Source: Haliscomenobacter sp033763495
Lineage (GTDB): Bacteria; Bacteroidota; Bacteroidia; Chitinophagales; Saprospiraceae
Length of the DNA: 64,000 nucleotides
Direction: 5' to 3'
NCBI RefSeq assembly: GCF_033763495.1
Contig: NZ_JANRKL010000190.1
Location: forward strand, 1-64,000
Positions 15,782 through 24,504 of the stretch are shown one piece after another (the first letter of the stretch is position 1; each line of letters begins with the position of its first letter). The translations under genes and the position numbers were made by a program. Below the pieces are notes generated by a model, which saw nothing but the letters and a program-made list of their open reading frames with translations, was not told the origin of the DNA and did no database searches.

Positions 15782-17374
15782 ATGTCAGTAATGAAAGAAT
15801 TAAACATATCTCCCGTAGGTCGTGTGGAAGGCGATCTCGATGTTAAAGTCTACATGCAGGATGGAGTGGTGACTCGTGCGCATACCCAGGCTGCAATGTT
15901 TCGGGGTTTTGAACAAATCATGGCGGGAAAAGACCCCCAGTCGGGTTTAATTGTTACCCCGCGTATTTGTGGCATTTGTGGGGGCTCCCATTTGTATTGT
16001 GCTTCTTCGGCACTGGATACAGCCTGGAAGACTCATTTACCGCCTAATGCACTTTTGCTGCGTGCAATTGGGCAAGCAACCGAAACCATTCAGAGTATTC
16101 CGCGATGGTTTTATGCCATTTTTGCGACGGATATGGCCAATAAAAAGTTTGCCAACAAACCTCTGTACGAAGAAGTAGTGCGTCGTTTTGCTGCTTATGT
16201 AGGTACTTCGTTTCAAAAAGGAGTTACCGCCAGTGGGCGACCAGTAGAAGTATACGCCATTTTTGGAGGTCAGTGGCCACACTCCTCTTACATGGTTCCA
16301 GGAGGTGTAATGTGTGCCCCTACCCTCAAAGACATCACCCGGGCTCACGCCATTATGAATCATTTCCGGGTCGATTGGTTGGAAACAGTTTGGTTGGGTT
16401 GCTCCATCGAGCGTTACATGCAGATCAAATCCTGGGATGACCTCATGAATTGGCTGCACGAAAACGAGTCGCACCACAACAGCGATTTGGGGCTTTTCCT
16501 ACGGGCTGGCATTGAATTTGGATTGGACAAATTCGGCCAGGGTGTAGGAAAGTTCATGGCTTATGGTACCTATTTGCACAAGGATATGTACAACAATCCT
16601 ACGGTAGAAGGCCGGCAGGATGCCGTAATCAGCGCCGGTGGTTTTTATGATGGTGCCAACTTCTTCAACCTGGATCATCGTGAAATCACCGAGCACGTCA
16701 AACATTCCTGGTACAAAGACGTAGCAGCAGCTCACCCCTGGAACGAGCCACTGCCCACCCCTTTGCCTTCACAAAACCTGGAACAAACCGACTTCAATAA
16801 CAAATACTCCTGGGCAAAAGCACCACGCTACACCGGGCATGCAGCTGAAGTAGGTCCCTTGGCCAGAGTGATCATGAATGCCAATCCGGTCAATCAATCT
16901 CACCAAATTCAGGATCCATTGTTCCTGGATATCATGAACCGGATGGGGCCAAGTGTATTCACCCGGGCATTGGCGCGGGTACACGAAGCACCACGGCTTT
17001 ACACCTTCATCAACGATTGGCTAAGTCAAATCAACCTCGACGGTGAGTTCTACGTCAAACCTCAAGAACGCGATGGCCGCGGCTGGGGTGCAACCGAAGC
17101 CGCTCGTGGTGCCTTAGCCCACTGGATCGAAATTGAAAACGGCCTGATTAAAAATTACCAGGTCATCGCACCGACCACCTGGAATGTAGGCCCCAATGAC
17201 GAATCAGGCAATTCTGGCCCAATTGAAGCGGCATTGGAAGGTACCGAAATCGAAGATCCACACGATCCTGTAGAAGTAGGAATGGTGGCCCGTTCTTTCG
17301 ACTCCTGCCTGGTGTGTACCGTACACGCTCATGATGCCAAAACAGGTGATAAACTGGCGAAGTTTAAGTTGTAA
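15782..17374 (+). CDS. hupL: [NiFe]-hydrogenase large subunit, group 2a type
   Basis: A 530-aa catalytic subunit. The L1 motif RICGICGGSH (residues 61-70) supplies C63 and C66. The L2 motif DSCLVCTVH (507-515) supplies C509 and C512, which complete the Ni-Fe site. A 15-residue tail follows H515, so maturation by a C-terminal protease is needed; the protease gene is 198 bases downstream. DSCLVCTVHAHD is the cyanobacterial HupL version of the usual DPCxxC motif and supports group 2a. No membrane anchor, cytochrome b or diaphorase gene is nearby, so the electron acceptor is not evident. Confidence 0.93.
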   Translation: MSVMKELNISPVGRVEGDLDVKVYMQDGVVTRAHTQAAMFRGFEQIMAGKDPQSGLIVTPRICGICGGSHLYCASSALDTAWKTHLPPNALLLRAIGQATETIQSIPRWFYAIFATDMANKKFANKPLYEEVVRRFAAYVGTSFQKGVTASGRPVEVYAIFGGQWPHSSYMVPGGVMCAPTLKDITRAHAIMNHFRVDWLETVWLGCSIERYMQIKSWDDLMNWLHENESHHNSDLGLFLRAGIEFGLDKFGQGVGKFMAYGTYLHKDMYNNPTVEGRQDAVISAGGFYDGANFFNLDHREITEHVKHSWYKDVAAAHPWNEPLPTPLPSQNLEQTDFNNKYSWAKAPRYTGHAAEVGPLARVIMNANPVNQSHQIQDPLFLDIMNRMGPSVFTRALARVHEAPRLYTFINDWLSQINLDGEFYVKPQERDGRGWGATEAARGALAHWIEIENGLIKNYQVIAPTTWNVGPNDESGNSGPIEAALEGTEIEDPHDPVEVGMVARSFDSCLVCTVHAHDAKTGDKLAKFKL

Positions 17375-17393
17375 AAAAATCGATTACCTACCT

Positions 17394-17509
17394 GGGGCGA
17401 TAAAAAAATAAGTGATCATTTTGCCAGAGGATTAGATAAGTAAACGTTTCATTTTAAGTGCCTTATCTAATCCTTTGGCTAAGGAAAAATGATCGCTTAT
17501 TTTTGCCCC
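17394..17509. repeat. Long imperfect inverted repeat between hupL and the protease gene
   Basis: The left arm (17394-17440, from GGGGC to attagataag) is the imperfect complement of the right arm (17462-17509), sharing the blocks ggggc, aataag, gatcatttt and ggattagataag. The unpaired centre is about 21 bases. The right arm contains CTTTGGCTAAGGAAAAATGA (17473-17492), which recurs with two changes at 25105-25124. It could cap the hupSL mRNA and lower expression of the distal genes, or be a degenerate mobile repeat. Confidence 0.75.
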
Positions 17510-17526
17510 ACTACTATAAGTTGAAA

Positions 17527-17568
17527 CCCGCAATTTTTGCAAAAAGATTGCGGGTATTTTTTATTTTT
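17527..17568 (+). terminator. Rho-independent terminator-like hairpin
   Basis: CCCGCAAT (17527-17534) pairs with ATTGCGGG (17547-17554), followed by tattttttattttt. It stands 4 bases before the protease ATG, so it may attenuate read-through from hupSL, or a separate promoter may serve the distal genes. Confidence 0.6.
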
Positions 17569-17572
17569 AGAG

Positions 17573-18097
17573 ATGGAAAAAACCGCAATTTTAGGCTTTG
17601 GCAATCCGGTGCGCAGCGACGATGGCATCGCTTGTTTTGTAGTCGAGAAGCTACAGGAGCACTGGGGCAATCACGAAAATTTAAGCATCCTGGACATGGG
17701 TACTTCTGCATTTGAAGTCCTTTTTCAATTGCAGGGGCACTCGCGGATCATTTTTGTCGATGCGGTGATCAATACAGGCGAACCCGATGGTACCCTTTAT
17801 CGCTTACCCGCCGAAGCCATTGCAGCTTCTATTCAGGACGATCCTATGGTATTTTTGCACAGCCTGAAATGGGATCAAGCCTTGTCCTACGCAAAAAAAA
17901 TCCTGGGGGCTAATTTCCCCTCGGATATCAGTGTTTATTTGATCGCGGTTAGCAATACCCGTTTGGAGGTGGACCTAAGCGAGGAAGTAAAAGCTGCCGG
18001 ACTCAAAGTAGTGGACTTGATCAATCAGGAATTGTTGACGGAGTTGGGGCAAGCCAATCTTCCAGTTTTTGAGCAATCTACAAACACGCTCAATTGA
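17573..18097 (+). CDS. Hydrogenase maturation protease (HupD/HyaD family)
   Basis: A 174-aa endopeptidase that removes the C-terminal tail of the large subunit after nickel insertion. Its N-terminus ILGFGNPVRSDDGIACFV (residues 6-23) is the family signature GxGNxxxxDxGxG with an Asp at the usual nickel-binding Glu/Asp position. D63 (FVDAV) and H96 (FLHSL) fit the other two metal ligands. A TTG 36 bases upstream gives a longer frame, but that part overlaps the terminator hairpin, so the ATG at 17573 is used. It overlaps no gene; the 104-aa gene starts 7 bases later. Confidence 0.88.
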   Translation: MEKTAILGFGNPVRSDDGIACFVVEKLQEHWGNHENLSILDMGTSAFEVLFQLQGHSRIIFVDAVINTGEPDGTLYRLPAEAIAASIQDDPMVFLHSLKWDQALSYAKKILGANFPSDISVYLIAVSNTRLEVDLSEEVKAAGLKVVDLINQELLTELGQANLPVFEQSTNTLN

Positions 18098-18104
18098 CCC
18101 TACC

Positions 18105-18419
18105 ATGAGCCAGGTAAAACTCAGAACACAACACCTCCTGATCGACGCAGCCCTGGCTGCAGAAGTGTTTGGGTCGTCTGCCCAGGTGCATACTGTTTTT
18201 TATGCAAACCAACAATCATTGCTACTGGCCCCCATGGAGGATGAACTTTTTGCCAAAATCCACAAAACTGCCTTACAAATGCTCAAATCCCGCAATTTGC
18301 AGGGCGACAAGAGCATTTCCCTGCAAGAACTGATCATCGACCACGATTTGGACGATAGTGATCGAGATTTGGCGTTTTCCCATCAGCCGGGTATTCAACT
18401 ATTACAAGTAAAATTTTAG
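18105..18419 (+). CDS. Unknown 104-aa protein in the hydrogenase cluster
   Basis: A soluble 104-aa protein with no family I recognise. It shows alternating beta and helical stretches (VHTVFYANQQSLLLAPM, then a helix ELFAKIHKTALQML) and an acidic patch IDHDLDDSDRD near residue 83. It is packed between the maturation protease (7 bases) and the TPR gene (1 base), so it almost certainly belongs to the hydrogenase operon. An accessory or assembly role is inferred from context only. Confidence 0.65.
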   Translation: MSQVKLRTQHLLIDAALAAEVFGSSAQVHTVFYANQQSLLLAPMEDELFAKIHKTALQMLKSRNLQGDKSISLQELIIDHDLDDSDRDLAFSHQPGIQLLQVKF

Positions 18420-18420
18420 T

Positions 18421-19938
18421 ATGGTTTCCATTTACGCCGCTACCGAATTGCTCGATGCGATCAAGGGCATCATTGCCACGGAAGATCGTTTGCACGAACT
18501 CGTTGAGGTAAAAGATTTTCTGCAAGATAGGCCCGAACTGTGTGGTTACAACCTGATTGTCCGCCAAGAGCACATCGCGCAGGTGATCGATTGGCAAAAT
18601 GTACTGCCCCCTTATTTGCTCCCCGAAGCAATTGCATTTAGTCAGAATAACTTACTGGCGCTGGTTTACGCTAAATTGGGCAATTACGAACGGGCTTACC
18701 AGTTGTTGAGCGACAATGGATTGCTGCGCAATGAAATTGACATCGTCAACCGTTTGCAAAACGGCATTCCTACCCCGCCAGAAGTCCTGAACTCTGATCT
18801 CAGTCCCTTTGAAGAATACCGCTTTTGCCACAACGCGGCCATCTTGCACCACTACGCGGCTACCGAGGCCAGTTTCGATCCCAATAAAGCCCGCTATTTT
18901 TACCGCGAGGCGTTGAACAGTGCTCCCAATGGCGAATTTTACGCCTTCACTGCCAAACAATACGTCGCTTTTTTGCAGGACATGGAAGAGCCTGAAGTGG
19001 CGGAACATTTGTTGGATGATGCCATCAAGGAAGCCCTATCCGACGATGCCAGAATGGAACTCAGGGCAAGTTTGTCCCAGGTATGGATGAAAAAACTGGT
19101 GGCCCCTTACGACCCTGCTTTGTTGGAAAATCTCAAAAACACCCTCTGGGAAAGCCTGCAATACTACCAAAAACAAGGCCGCAGGGTAGAAGAAGCCTTG
19201 CTGTTGATTGATGCCTCCCATGTGGCCAATCTTTCCAAAAGTTTTTCAGAATCACTAGGCTACATCAATAAGGCGTTGGATATTCTGGGCCAGGAGGAGC
19301 TGCCCGAGTTGCAAGCCAATGCTCATTTCCGCCGCGCAGGCTTGTTGTATGCCTGGGCCCAAAAAGGAAATCCGCAGTTTTATCGGGGTGCCCTGGAGAG
19401 TTACCAGGAGGCATTAAAAGTGTTTAACCGCGAAGACAGCCCGGAAACCTTTGCCGAAATTCACCACCACCTGGGGGTCATTTATTCCGAAATCCCGGAC
19501 GAGGTGCGCAAAAAAAGCATTTGGGCAGCGGTGTCTTCTTCCTCCTTCAATGAAGCCTTGAATTTTTACACCAAAGACCAATATCCCTACGAATATGCCA
19601 TGATTTGCAACAATTTTGGCAACGCCATTTCCAAATACCCCGAAGCCATTCATTCTGACAACCTGGAAAAGGCTGCTTTTTATTACAACGAGGCCCTGAG
19701 CATCCGCAGCGCTGAACGTTTCCCGCTGGAGCGCACCTTGACTTTGCTCAATTTCCTGGAAGCCTATTGGTACATGAGTTTGGGAGAAAATGGTTCCAAT
19801 ATTGTGCGCTACAAACAGATGTTGGCTTTTGCCGAAGAAGCACGTACCCTTACTGATGACCCAACCCTGATCGCCGAAGCTGAAAACCACTTGCTCAAAT
19901 TGCAGGAACTGGGTCAAGCCCTGGCCCACGAAAAATAA
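18421..19938 (+). CDS. Tetratricopeptide-repeat protein of the hydrogenase operon
   Basis: A 505-aa all-helical protein without signal peptide or membrane helix. TPR-like pairs are visible from about residue 55 (YAKLGNYERAYQLLSDNG) through residues 245-345 (YYQKQGRRVEEALLLID; YQEALKVFNRE) to residue 440 (YYNEALSIRS). It starts 1 base after the 104-aa gene and ends 3 bases before hypA, so it is translationally linked to maturation genes. A scaffold or chaperone role in assembling the hydrogenase is likely but inferred. I recall TPR genes in some group 2a clusters but cannot verify that here. Confidence 0.8.
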   Translation: MVSIYAATELLDAIKGIIATEDRLHELVEVKDFLQDRPELCGYNLIVRQEHIAQVIDWQNVLPPYLLPEAIAFSQNNLLALVYAKLGNYERAYQLLSDNGLLRNEIDIVNRLQNGIPTPPEVLNSDLSPFEEYRFCHNAAILHHYAATEASFDPNKARYFYREALNSAPNGEFYAFTAKQYVAFLQDMEEPEVAEHLLDDAIKEALSDDARMELRASLSQVWMKKLVAPYDPALLENLKNTLWESLQYYQKQGRRVEEALLLIDASHVANLSKSFSESLGYINKALDILGQEELPELQANAHFRRAGLLYAWAQKGNPQFYRGALESYQEALKVFNREDSPETFAEIHHHLGVIYSEIPDEVRKKSIWAAVSSSSFNEALNFYTKDQYPYEYAMICNNFGNAISKYPEAIHSDNLEKAAFYYNEALSIRSAERFPLERTLTLLNFLEAYWYMSLGENGSNIVRYKQMLAFAEEARTLTDDPTLIAEAENHLLKLQELGQALAHEK

Positions 19939-19941
19939 GCC

Positions 19942-20295
19942 ATGCACGAAATCTCGCTGGTTCGCAACATCTTCCGCACCCTGGAAGCACAACTTCCCGC
20001 CGAGGAATTGGCGCAAGTCCAAAAAATCAAACTACAGGTTGGGTTATTGGCCAATGTGGAGCCTATTTTGATGCAAAATGCTTTTGAAGCGGTGATTGCG
20101 ACCGAACAGCCGGGGTTCAAGTCAGCAATTTTGGAGATAGAATTGGTGCCCATTCGGATTTTGTGTCCTTCTTGTGGGCAGGAGTCAGGGGTGGAGAATT
20201 ATCGCTTTCGCTGTGGTTTTTGTGATACGCCGAGTAATGAAATTGTGAGTGGAACTGAGTTGTTGATTAGTGGGGTGGAGTTGAGGGAGAATTAG
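19942..20295 (+). CDS. hypA: Hydrogenase nickel-insertion protein HypA
   Basis: A 117-aa nickel metallochaperone. The N-terminal MHEISL supplies the Ni-binding M-H-E motif. Two CxxC pairs (CPSCG near residue 74 and CGFC near residue 93) form the structural zinc site. It is the last gene of the hydrogenase operon. hypB, C, D, E and F are not in the window and must lie elsewhere if the enzyme is active. Confidence 0.93.
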   Translation: MHEISLVRNIFRTLEAQLPAEELAQVQKIKLQVGLLANVEPILMQNAFEAVIATEQPGFKSAILEIELVPIRILCPSCGQESGVENYRFRCGFCDTPSNEIVSGTELLISGVELREN

Positions 20296-20388
20296 TTTTT
20301 ACCTATCTTTGTGGAAATCGGAGTTGAGATTTTTAGACTCAACGAATTTTCTAAATGACATTTGTACTAAAATAGCCACTGGGCAACC

Positions 20389-20949
20389 TTAATGAAAACT
20401 TTTTCCTCGATTACTATTTGGAACAATATTATCAATGTCATTTATAAATATCTGAACTGCACTGGCACACAACTCATAAAATGGCCTCATAGAAATGATA
20501 TAGGTGGGGTGCTCATTTAGCAGGGTTTCCAAAAAAACTTGATCTCCAAACTGAGTATCAGGGAATAAATAGGCATGTTTCCCTAAAACAGAATTATGTG
20601 TTAGTTGAGAGCGAAACTTTGCATAAAGAGCTTTTAAAAACTTGGAAGACAAGTTTTGACCAAAATAGTGGCTATTCAATATTTTGAAATGTTCCCAGCC
20701 TTCACCAACAATATAGGTTTTCTTCCCATCAACAAGAATTTCAAGCGATTTATCTTTAGCAAAGTAACTCCCTATTGAATCAACAATTGAAAACAGTAAC
20801 ACACCTCCTGGATATCCTAGGCATCCATCTCCTTGGAAAGAATTCCATTTAGGGTCGTTTTTTCTGTAATAACAACAGAACTTTGCCGCTTCAAGATACT
20901 CTGGTAAAGATTCCTTAAGCATGTCACTCGGAGTTTTGTGTAGTGCCAT
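20389..20949 (-). CDS. Unknown AT-rich 186-aa protein
   Basis: I do not recognise this protein. It appears soluble. It has a Cys-rich N-terminal part (KFCCYYRKNDPKW near residue 23), a Gly-rich turn (GDGCLGYPGG) and a mixed helix/strand remainder. The gene is visibly AT-richer than the hydrogenase and ileS genes around it and stands alone between them, which suggests recent acquisition. It opposes the hydrogenase operon tail to tail. Confidence 0.6.
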   Translation of the reverse strand: MALHKTPSDMLKESLPEYLEAAKFCCYYRKNDPKWNSFQGDGCLGYPGGVLLFSIVDSIGSYFAKDKSLEILVDGKKTYIVGEGWEHFKILNSHYFGQNLSSKFLKALYAKFRSQLTHNSVLGKHAYLFPDTQFGDQVFLETLLNEHPTYIISMRPFYELCASAVQIFINDIDNIVPNSNRGKSFH

Positions 20950-21059
20950 GATTATGGGTATATGTTCTTATAAAAGTGAATTTTGCATCTAGCTCTATCA
21001 AAACAGACAGAATTAGATGCAAAATTTAATAATTTTAAAATCTATTAATTATCAATCTC

Positions 21060-24000
21060 TCACGCCAATTCCACCCTCACCTTCACCACGACCTCCTCCG
21101 GCAAATCCAGCACTTCCCCTTCAACTCCCGCTACCAACTCCAACCTCACCGCCAATACCTCATCACTGATGTACTGCCCAAACTGGGCCACAGCTTCCTC
21201 CACGGCCGGGTGTTTTTCCAGGTCGATTTGGATGCGGTCGGTCACGTTGAAATCGCGGATTTTGCGGATGTTCTGGATGCGGTTGACCAGTTCGCGGGCC
21301 ATGCCCTCGGCCACCAGGGCGGGCGTGAGCGTAATGTCGAGTGCCACGGTGAGTGGGCCGTCGTTAGCGACCAACCAGCCGGGGATGTCTTCAGCGGCGA
21401 TTTCAAAATCTTCCAGGTTCAGGTCGAAGCTGGTGCCGCCGACCTCCAGGGTATATCGTTTGTTCTTTTCGATGGCGTTGATGTCGGCCTGGCTCAGGTT
21501 GTTGATGATTTCCTGGGCGGCTTTCATGTGTGGCCCCAGGCGTTTGCCCAGGGTCTTGAAGTTGGGCTTGATGCGCTTTTTGAGCAGGCCCGAAGCATCG
21601 GTCAGGTATTCGATTTCCTTCACGTTTACTTCCGACTTGATCAGGTCTTTCACCGCGTCCAGTTGTTCGATGAATTTTTCATCCAACACGGGCAGGATCA
21701 CCTTTTGCAGCGGCTGCCGCACATTGATTTTGTGCTTTTTGCGCAGCGAAAGCACCAGGGAGGAGATGCGCTGGGCATAATCCATCCTTTCCTCCAACCC
21801 TTTGTCGATCATGTCGTCGCCAGCAGGTTCGATCAGGGCAAGGTGTACCGATTCGAAAGGCTCGTGGCGGGTCGCCTTATTCAGGTTTTGGTACAACCAG
21901 TCAGCAAAGAAAGGCGCGATAGGCGCCATCAACTTGGCCAGGGTGGTCAAACATTCGTACAAGGTTTGGTAAGCCGAGATTTTATCGTCGGTATAGCCGC
22001 CCTTCCAGAAGCGGCGGCGGCAGAGGCGGATGTACCAGTTGCTCAGTTGCTCGTCCACAAACTGCATCATCTTGCGGGCCGCGTTGGTCGACTCATATTG
22101 TGCGAAGTCGGCATCTACCTCGTTGATGAGGCTATGCAGCGCGGAGAGGATCCAGCGGTCGATCTCCGGGCGTTGCCACATCGGGATGTCGGCCTCCATG
22201 TGGCGGAACTTGTCGATGTTGGCGTACAGCGCGAAGAAGGAGTAAGTATTGAACAGTTTGCCAAAAAACAAACGGGTCGTTTCTTCGATGCCAGCCAGGT
22301 CAAAACGCAGGTTGTCCCATACTTGTGCATTGGAGATCATGTACCAGCGGGTGGCGTCGGCGCCATATTTGTCAACCGTTTCGAAGGGGTCTACCGCGTT
22401 GCCCAGGCGTTTGGACATTTTCTGGCCATTTTTGTCCAGTACCAAACCATTGGATACCACGTTTTTGAAGGCCACACTGTCGAACACCATTACGGCGATC
22501 GCGTGCAGGGTATAAAACCAGCCCCGGGTTTGATCCACGCCCTCGGCGATGAAGTCGGCAGGGTAGCGGAACTGGAAGTCTTCCTTGTTTTCAAAAGGAT
22601 AGTGCCACTGCGCATAAGGCATAGCGCCTGAGTCGAACCAAACGTCGATCAGGTCGAGTTCGCGGTACAGCGGCTCGCCGTTGTCGGCTACTAGCACGAT
22701 CTCGTCAATGTAGGGGCGGTGCAGGTCCTTGGGTACAGCCTGGTTTTTGCCCAGGGCAGCATTGGCCTTGTTGACCTCGTTTTGCAATTCCTCAACTGAG
22801 CCGATGCATTTTTCCAGCGTACCTTCCTTGTTGCGCCAGATTGGGAGCGGGATGCCCCAGTAGCGCGAGCGGGAGAGGTTCCAGTCTTGCAGGTTTTCGA
22901 GCCATTTGCCAAAGCGACCTTCACCCGTTGAAGCGGGTTTCCAGTTGATGGTTTGGTTCAACTCAAACATGCGCTCCTTCATGGCCGAAGCCTTGATGAA
23001 CCAGCTATCCAGCGGGTAATACAACACCGGGCGATCGGTACGCCAGCAGTGCGGGTAGGAGTGCACGTATTTTTCAGAGACAAACAGCTTGTTCTCCTCC
23101 TTGAGTTTGATCACGATATCGACGTCCACGGGGCGTTCTTCCACCTGGCCGTAGTCTTTGACGTAGCGGCCAGCGAAGTCGGTCACTTCTTTCACAAACT
23201 GCCCGTGGCGATCCACCAGCGGCATATCGTTGCCCAATTCGTCTTTGACCATCAAGGGCACAATGCCGTACTGCTTGGCCACCTTGAAGTCGTCCGAACC
23301 AAAGGTTGGAGCGATGTGTACGATCCCGGTACCGTCCTCGGTGCTCACGAAGTCGCCCAGGAGTGCGCGGAAGGCGGGGCCATCCGGCTTCACGTAAGGC
23401 AACAACTGCTCGTACTCGGTATTCTCCAGCTCAGTACCTTTCAGTTCCGCTACGATCTCGATGTAGGGGATGGGTTTGTTCCCGGGTTTGAGGTCTTCGG
23501 GTTTGAGGTCGGGGTTTTGCTCTGAGAAATAAGCACTAAAGCGGTCTTTCGCCAAAATCACCACGATGGGCGCTCCGGTGTAACGGTTGTAGGTGCGCAC
23601 CTTCAGGTAGGTAATGTTGCGCCCCAGGGCTACGGCGGTATTGGAAGGCAGCGTCCAGGGCGTGGTGGTCCAGGCCAGGAAGTACTCGTTGTCGCTGCCT
23701 ACTATTTTGAACATGGCCACCGCGGAAGTATCGCTGATTTCTTTGTACGCGCCGGGCATGTTCAACTCGTGTGAGCTGAGGCCAGTACCTGCGGCGGGTG
23801 AATAAGGCTGGATGGTGAAGCCTTTGTACAGCAAGCCCTTGTTGTACAATTGCTGTAAGAGCCACCAAACCGACTCGATGTAATGGTTTTCGTAAGTGAT
23901 GTAGGGATTGTCCAGGTCAACCCAATAGCCCGTTTTGCGGGTGATGTCGTCCCAACGGTCCTTGTACATCATCACCGTTTCGCGGCACTTCTGGTTGTAC

Positions 24001-24341
24001 TCGTCTACACTGATGCTTTTGCCGATGTCATCTTTGGTGATGCCCAGGGCTTTTTCTACACTCAACTCGATGGGCAGGCCGTGGGTATCCCAGCCGCCTT
24101 TGCGCTCCACCCGTTGGCCTTTCATGGTGTGGTAGCGACAAAAAATATCTTTAATGGTACGCGCCATCACGTGATGGATGCCAGGCATCCCGTTGGCCGA
24201 GGGCGGACCTTCGTAAAATACATAACTGTTTTCAACCGCTCTTTGCGCGATGCTCTTCTCAAAAATGCCCTCTTTTTCCCAAAATGCGCGTATCTCTTGA
24301 TCGATTTCCGGTAAATTGAGTTGCTTGAATTCCTTGTACAT
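21060..24341 (-). CDS. ileS: Isoleucyl-tRNA synthetase
   Basis: Charges tRNA-Ile. At 1093 aa it has the long form. Class I motifs are present: the HIGH-type signature as PPSANGMPGIHHVMAR near residue 45, and KMSKR with NGQKMSKRLGNAVDP near residue 620. Between them lies the large CP1 editing insertion (GTGIVHIAPTFGSDDF near residue 340). The anticodon-binding helical domain and a beta-rich C-terminal extension follow. The form resembles the eukaryote-like IleS2 type, which is often mupirocin-insensitive; that property is not tested here. It is a single-gene unit. Confidence 0.96.
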   Translation of the reverse strand: MYKEFKQLNLPEIDQEIRAFWEKEGIFEKSIAQRAVENSYVFYEGPPSANGMPGIHHVMARTIKDIFCRYHTMKGQRVERKGGWDTHGLPIELSVEKALGITKDDIGKSISVDEYNQKCRETVMMYKDRWDDITRKTGYWVDLDNPYITYENHYIESVWWLLQQLYNKGLLYKGFTIQPYSPAAGTGLSSHELNMPGAYKEISDTSAVAMFKIVGSDNEYFLAWTTTPWTLPSNTAVALGRNITYLKVRTYNRYTGAPIVVILAKDRFSAYFSEQNPDLKPEDLKPGNKPIPYIEIVAELKGTELENTEYEQLLPYVKPDGPAFRALLGDFVSTEDGTGIVHIAPTFGSDDFKVAKQYGIVPLMVKDELGNDMPLVDRHGQFVKEVTDFAGRYVKDYGQVEERPVDVDIVIKLKEENKLFVSEKYVHSYPHCWRTDRPVLYYPLDSWFIKASAMKERMFELNQTINWKPASTGEGRFGKWLENLQDWNLSRSRYWGIPLPIWRNKEGTLEKCIGSVEELQNEVNKANAALGKNQAVPKDLHRPYIDEIVLVADNGEPLYRELDLIDVWFDSGAMPYAQWHYPFENKEDFQFRYPADFIAEGVDQTRGWFYTLHAIAVMVFDSVAFKNVVSNGLVLDKNGQKMSKRLGNAVDPFETVDKYGADATRWYMISNAQVWDNLRFDLAGIEETTRLFFGKLFNTYSFFALYANIDKFRHMEADIPMWQRPEIDRWILSALHSLINEVDADFAQYESTNAARKMMQFVDEQLSNWYIRLCRRRFWKGGYTDDKISAYQTLYECLTTLAKLMAPIAPFFADWLYQNLNKATRHEPFESVHLALIEPAGDDMIDKGLEERMDYAQRISSLVLSLRKKHKINVRQPLQKVILPVLDEKFIEQLDAVKDLIKSEVNVKEIEYLTDASGLLKKRIKPNFKTLGKRLGPHMKAAQEIINNLSQADINAIEKNKRYTLEVGGTSFDLNLEDFEIAAEDIPGWLVANDGPLTVALDITLTPALVAEGMARELVNRIQNIRKIRDFNVTDRIQIDLEKHPAVEEAVAQFGQYISDEVLAVRLELVAGVEGEVLDLPEEVVVKVRVELA

Positions 24342-24504
24342 GGAAGTTGAAAATTTTGAAGGTGCAAAGATAGTTCTTTTTAGCTTAGGAGAACAAGTAA
24401 AGGCTGGTTTTGGGTTCCATTTAGGATTGGTTCAAGCAATGAAAACGCAATGAGCTTGCATTGCGCGGGGTAAAACCCTATCTTTGAAAAAAAGTCGATT
24501 CGCC

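Noticed and set aside
21210..22631. 473-aa open frame on the plus strand over ileS
   Set aside because: It lies antisense to the well-supported ileS gene, has a low-complexity, Val/Gly/His-rich composition typical of antisense frames, and no known domain.
24484..24504. TTG start for the Uma2 gene
   Set aside because: The ATG at 24505 is close and starts the conserved region; the TTG adds only seven residues.
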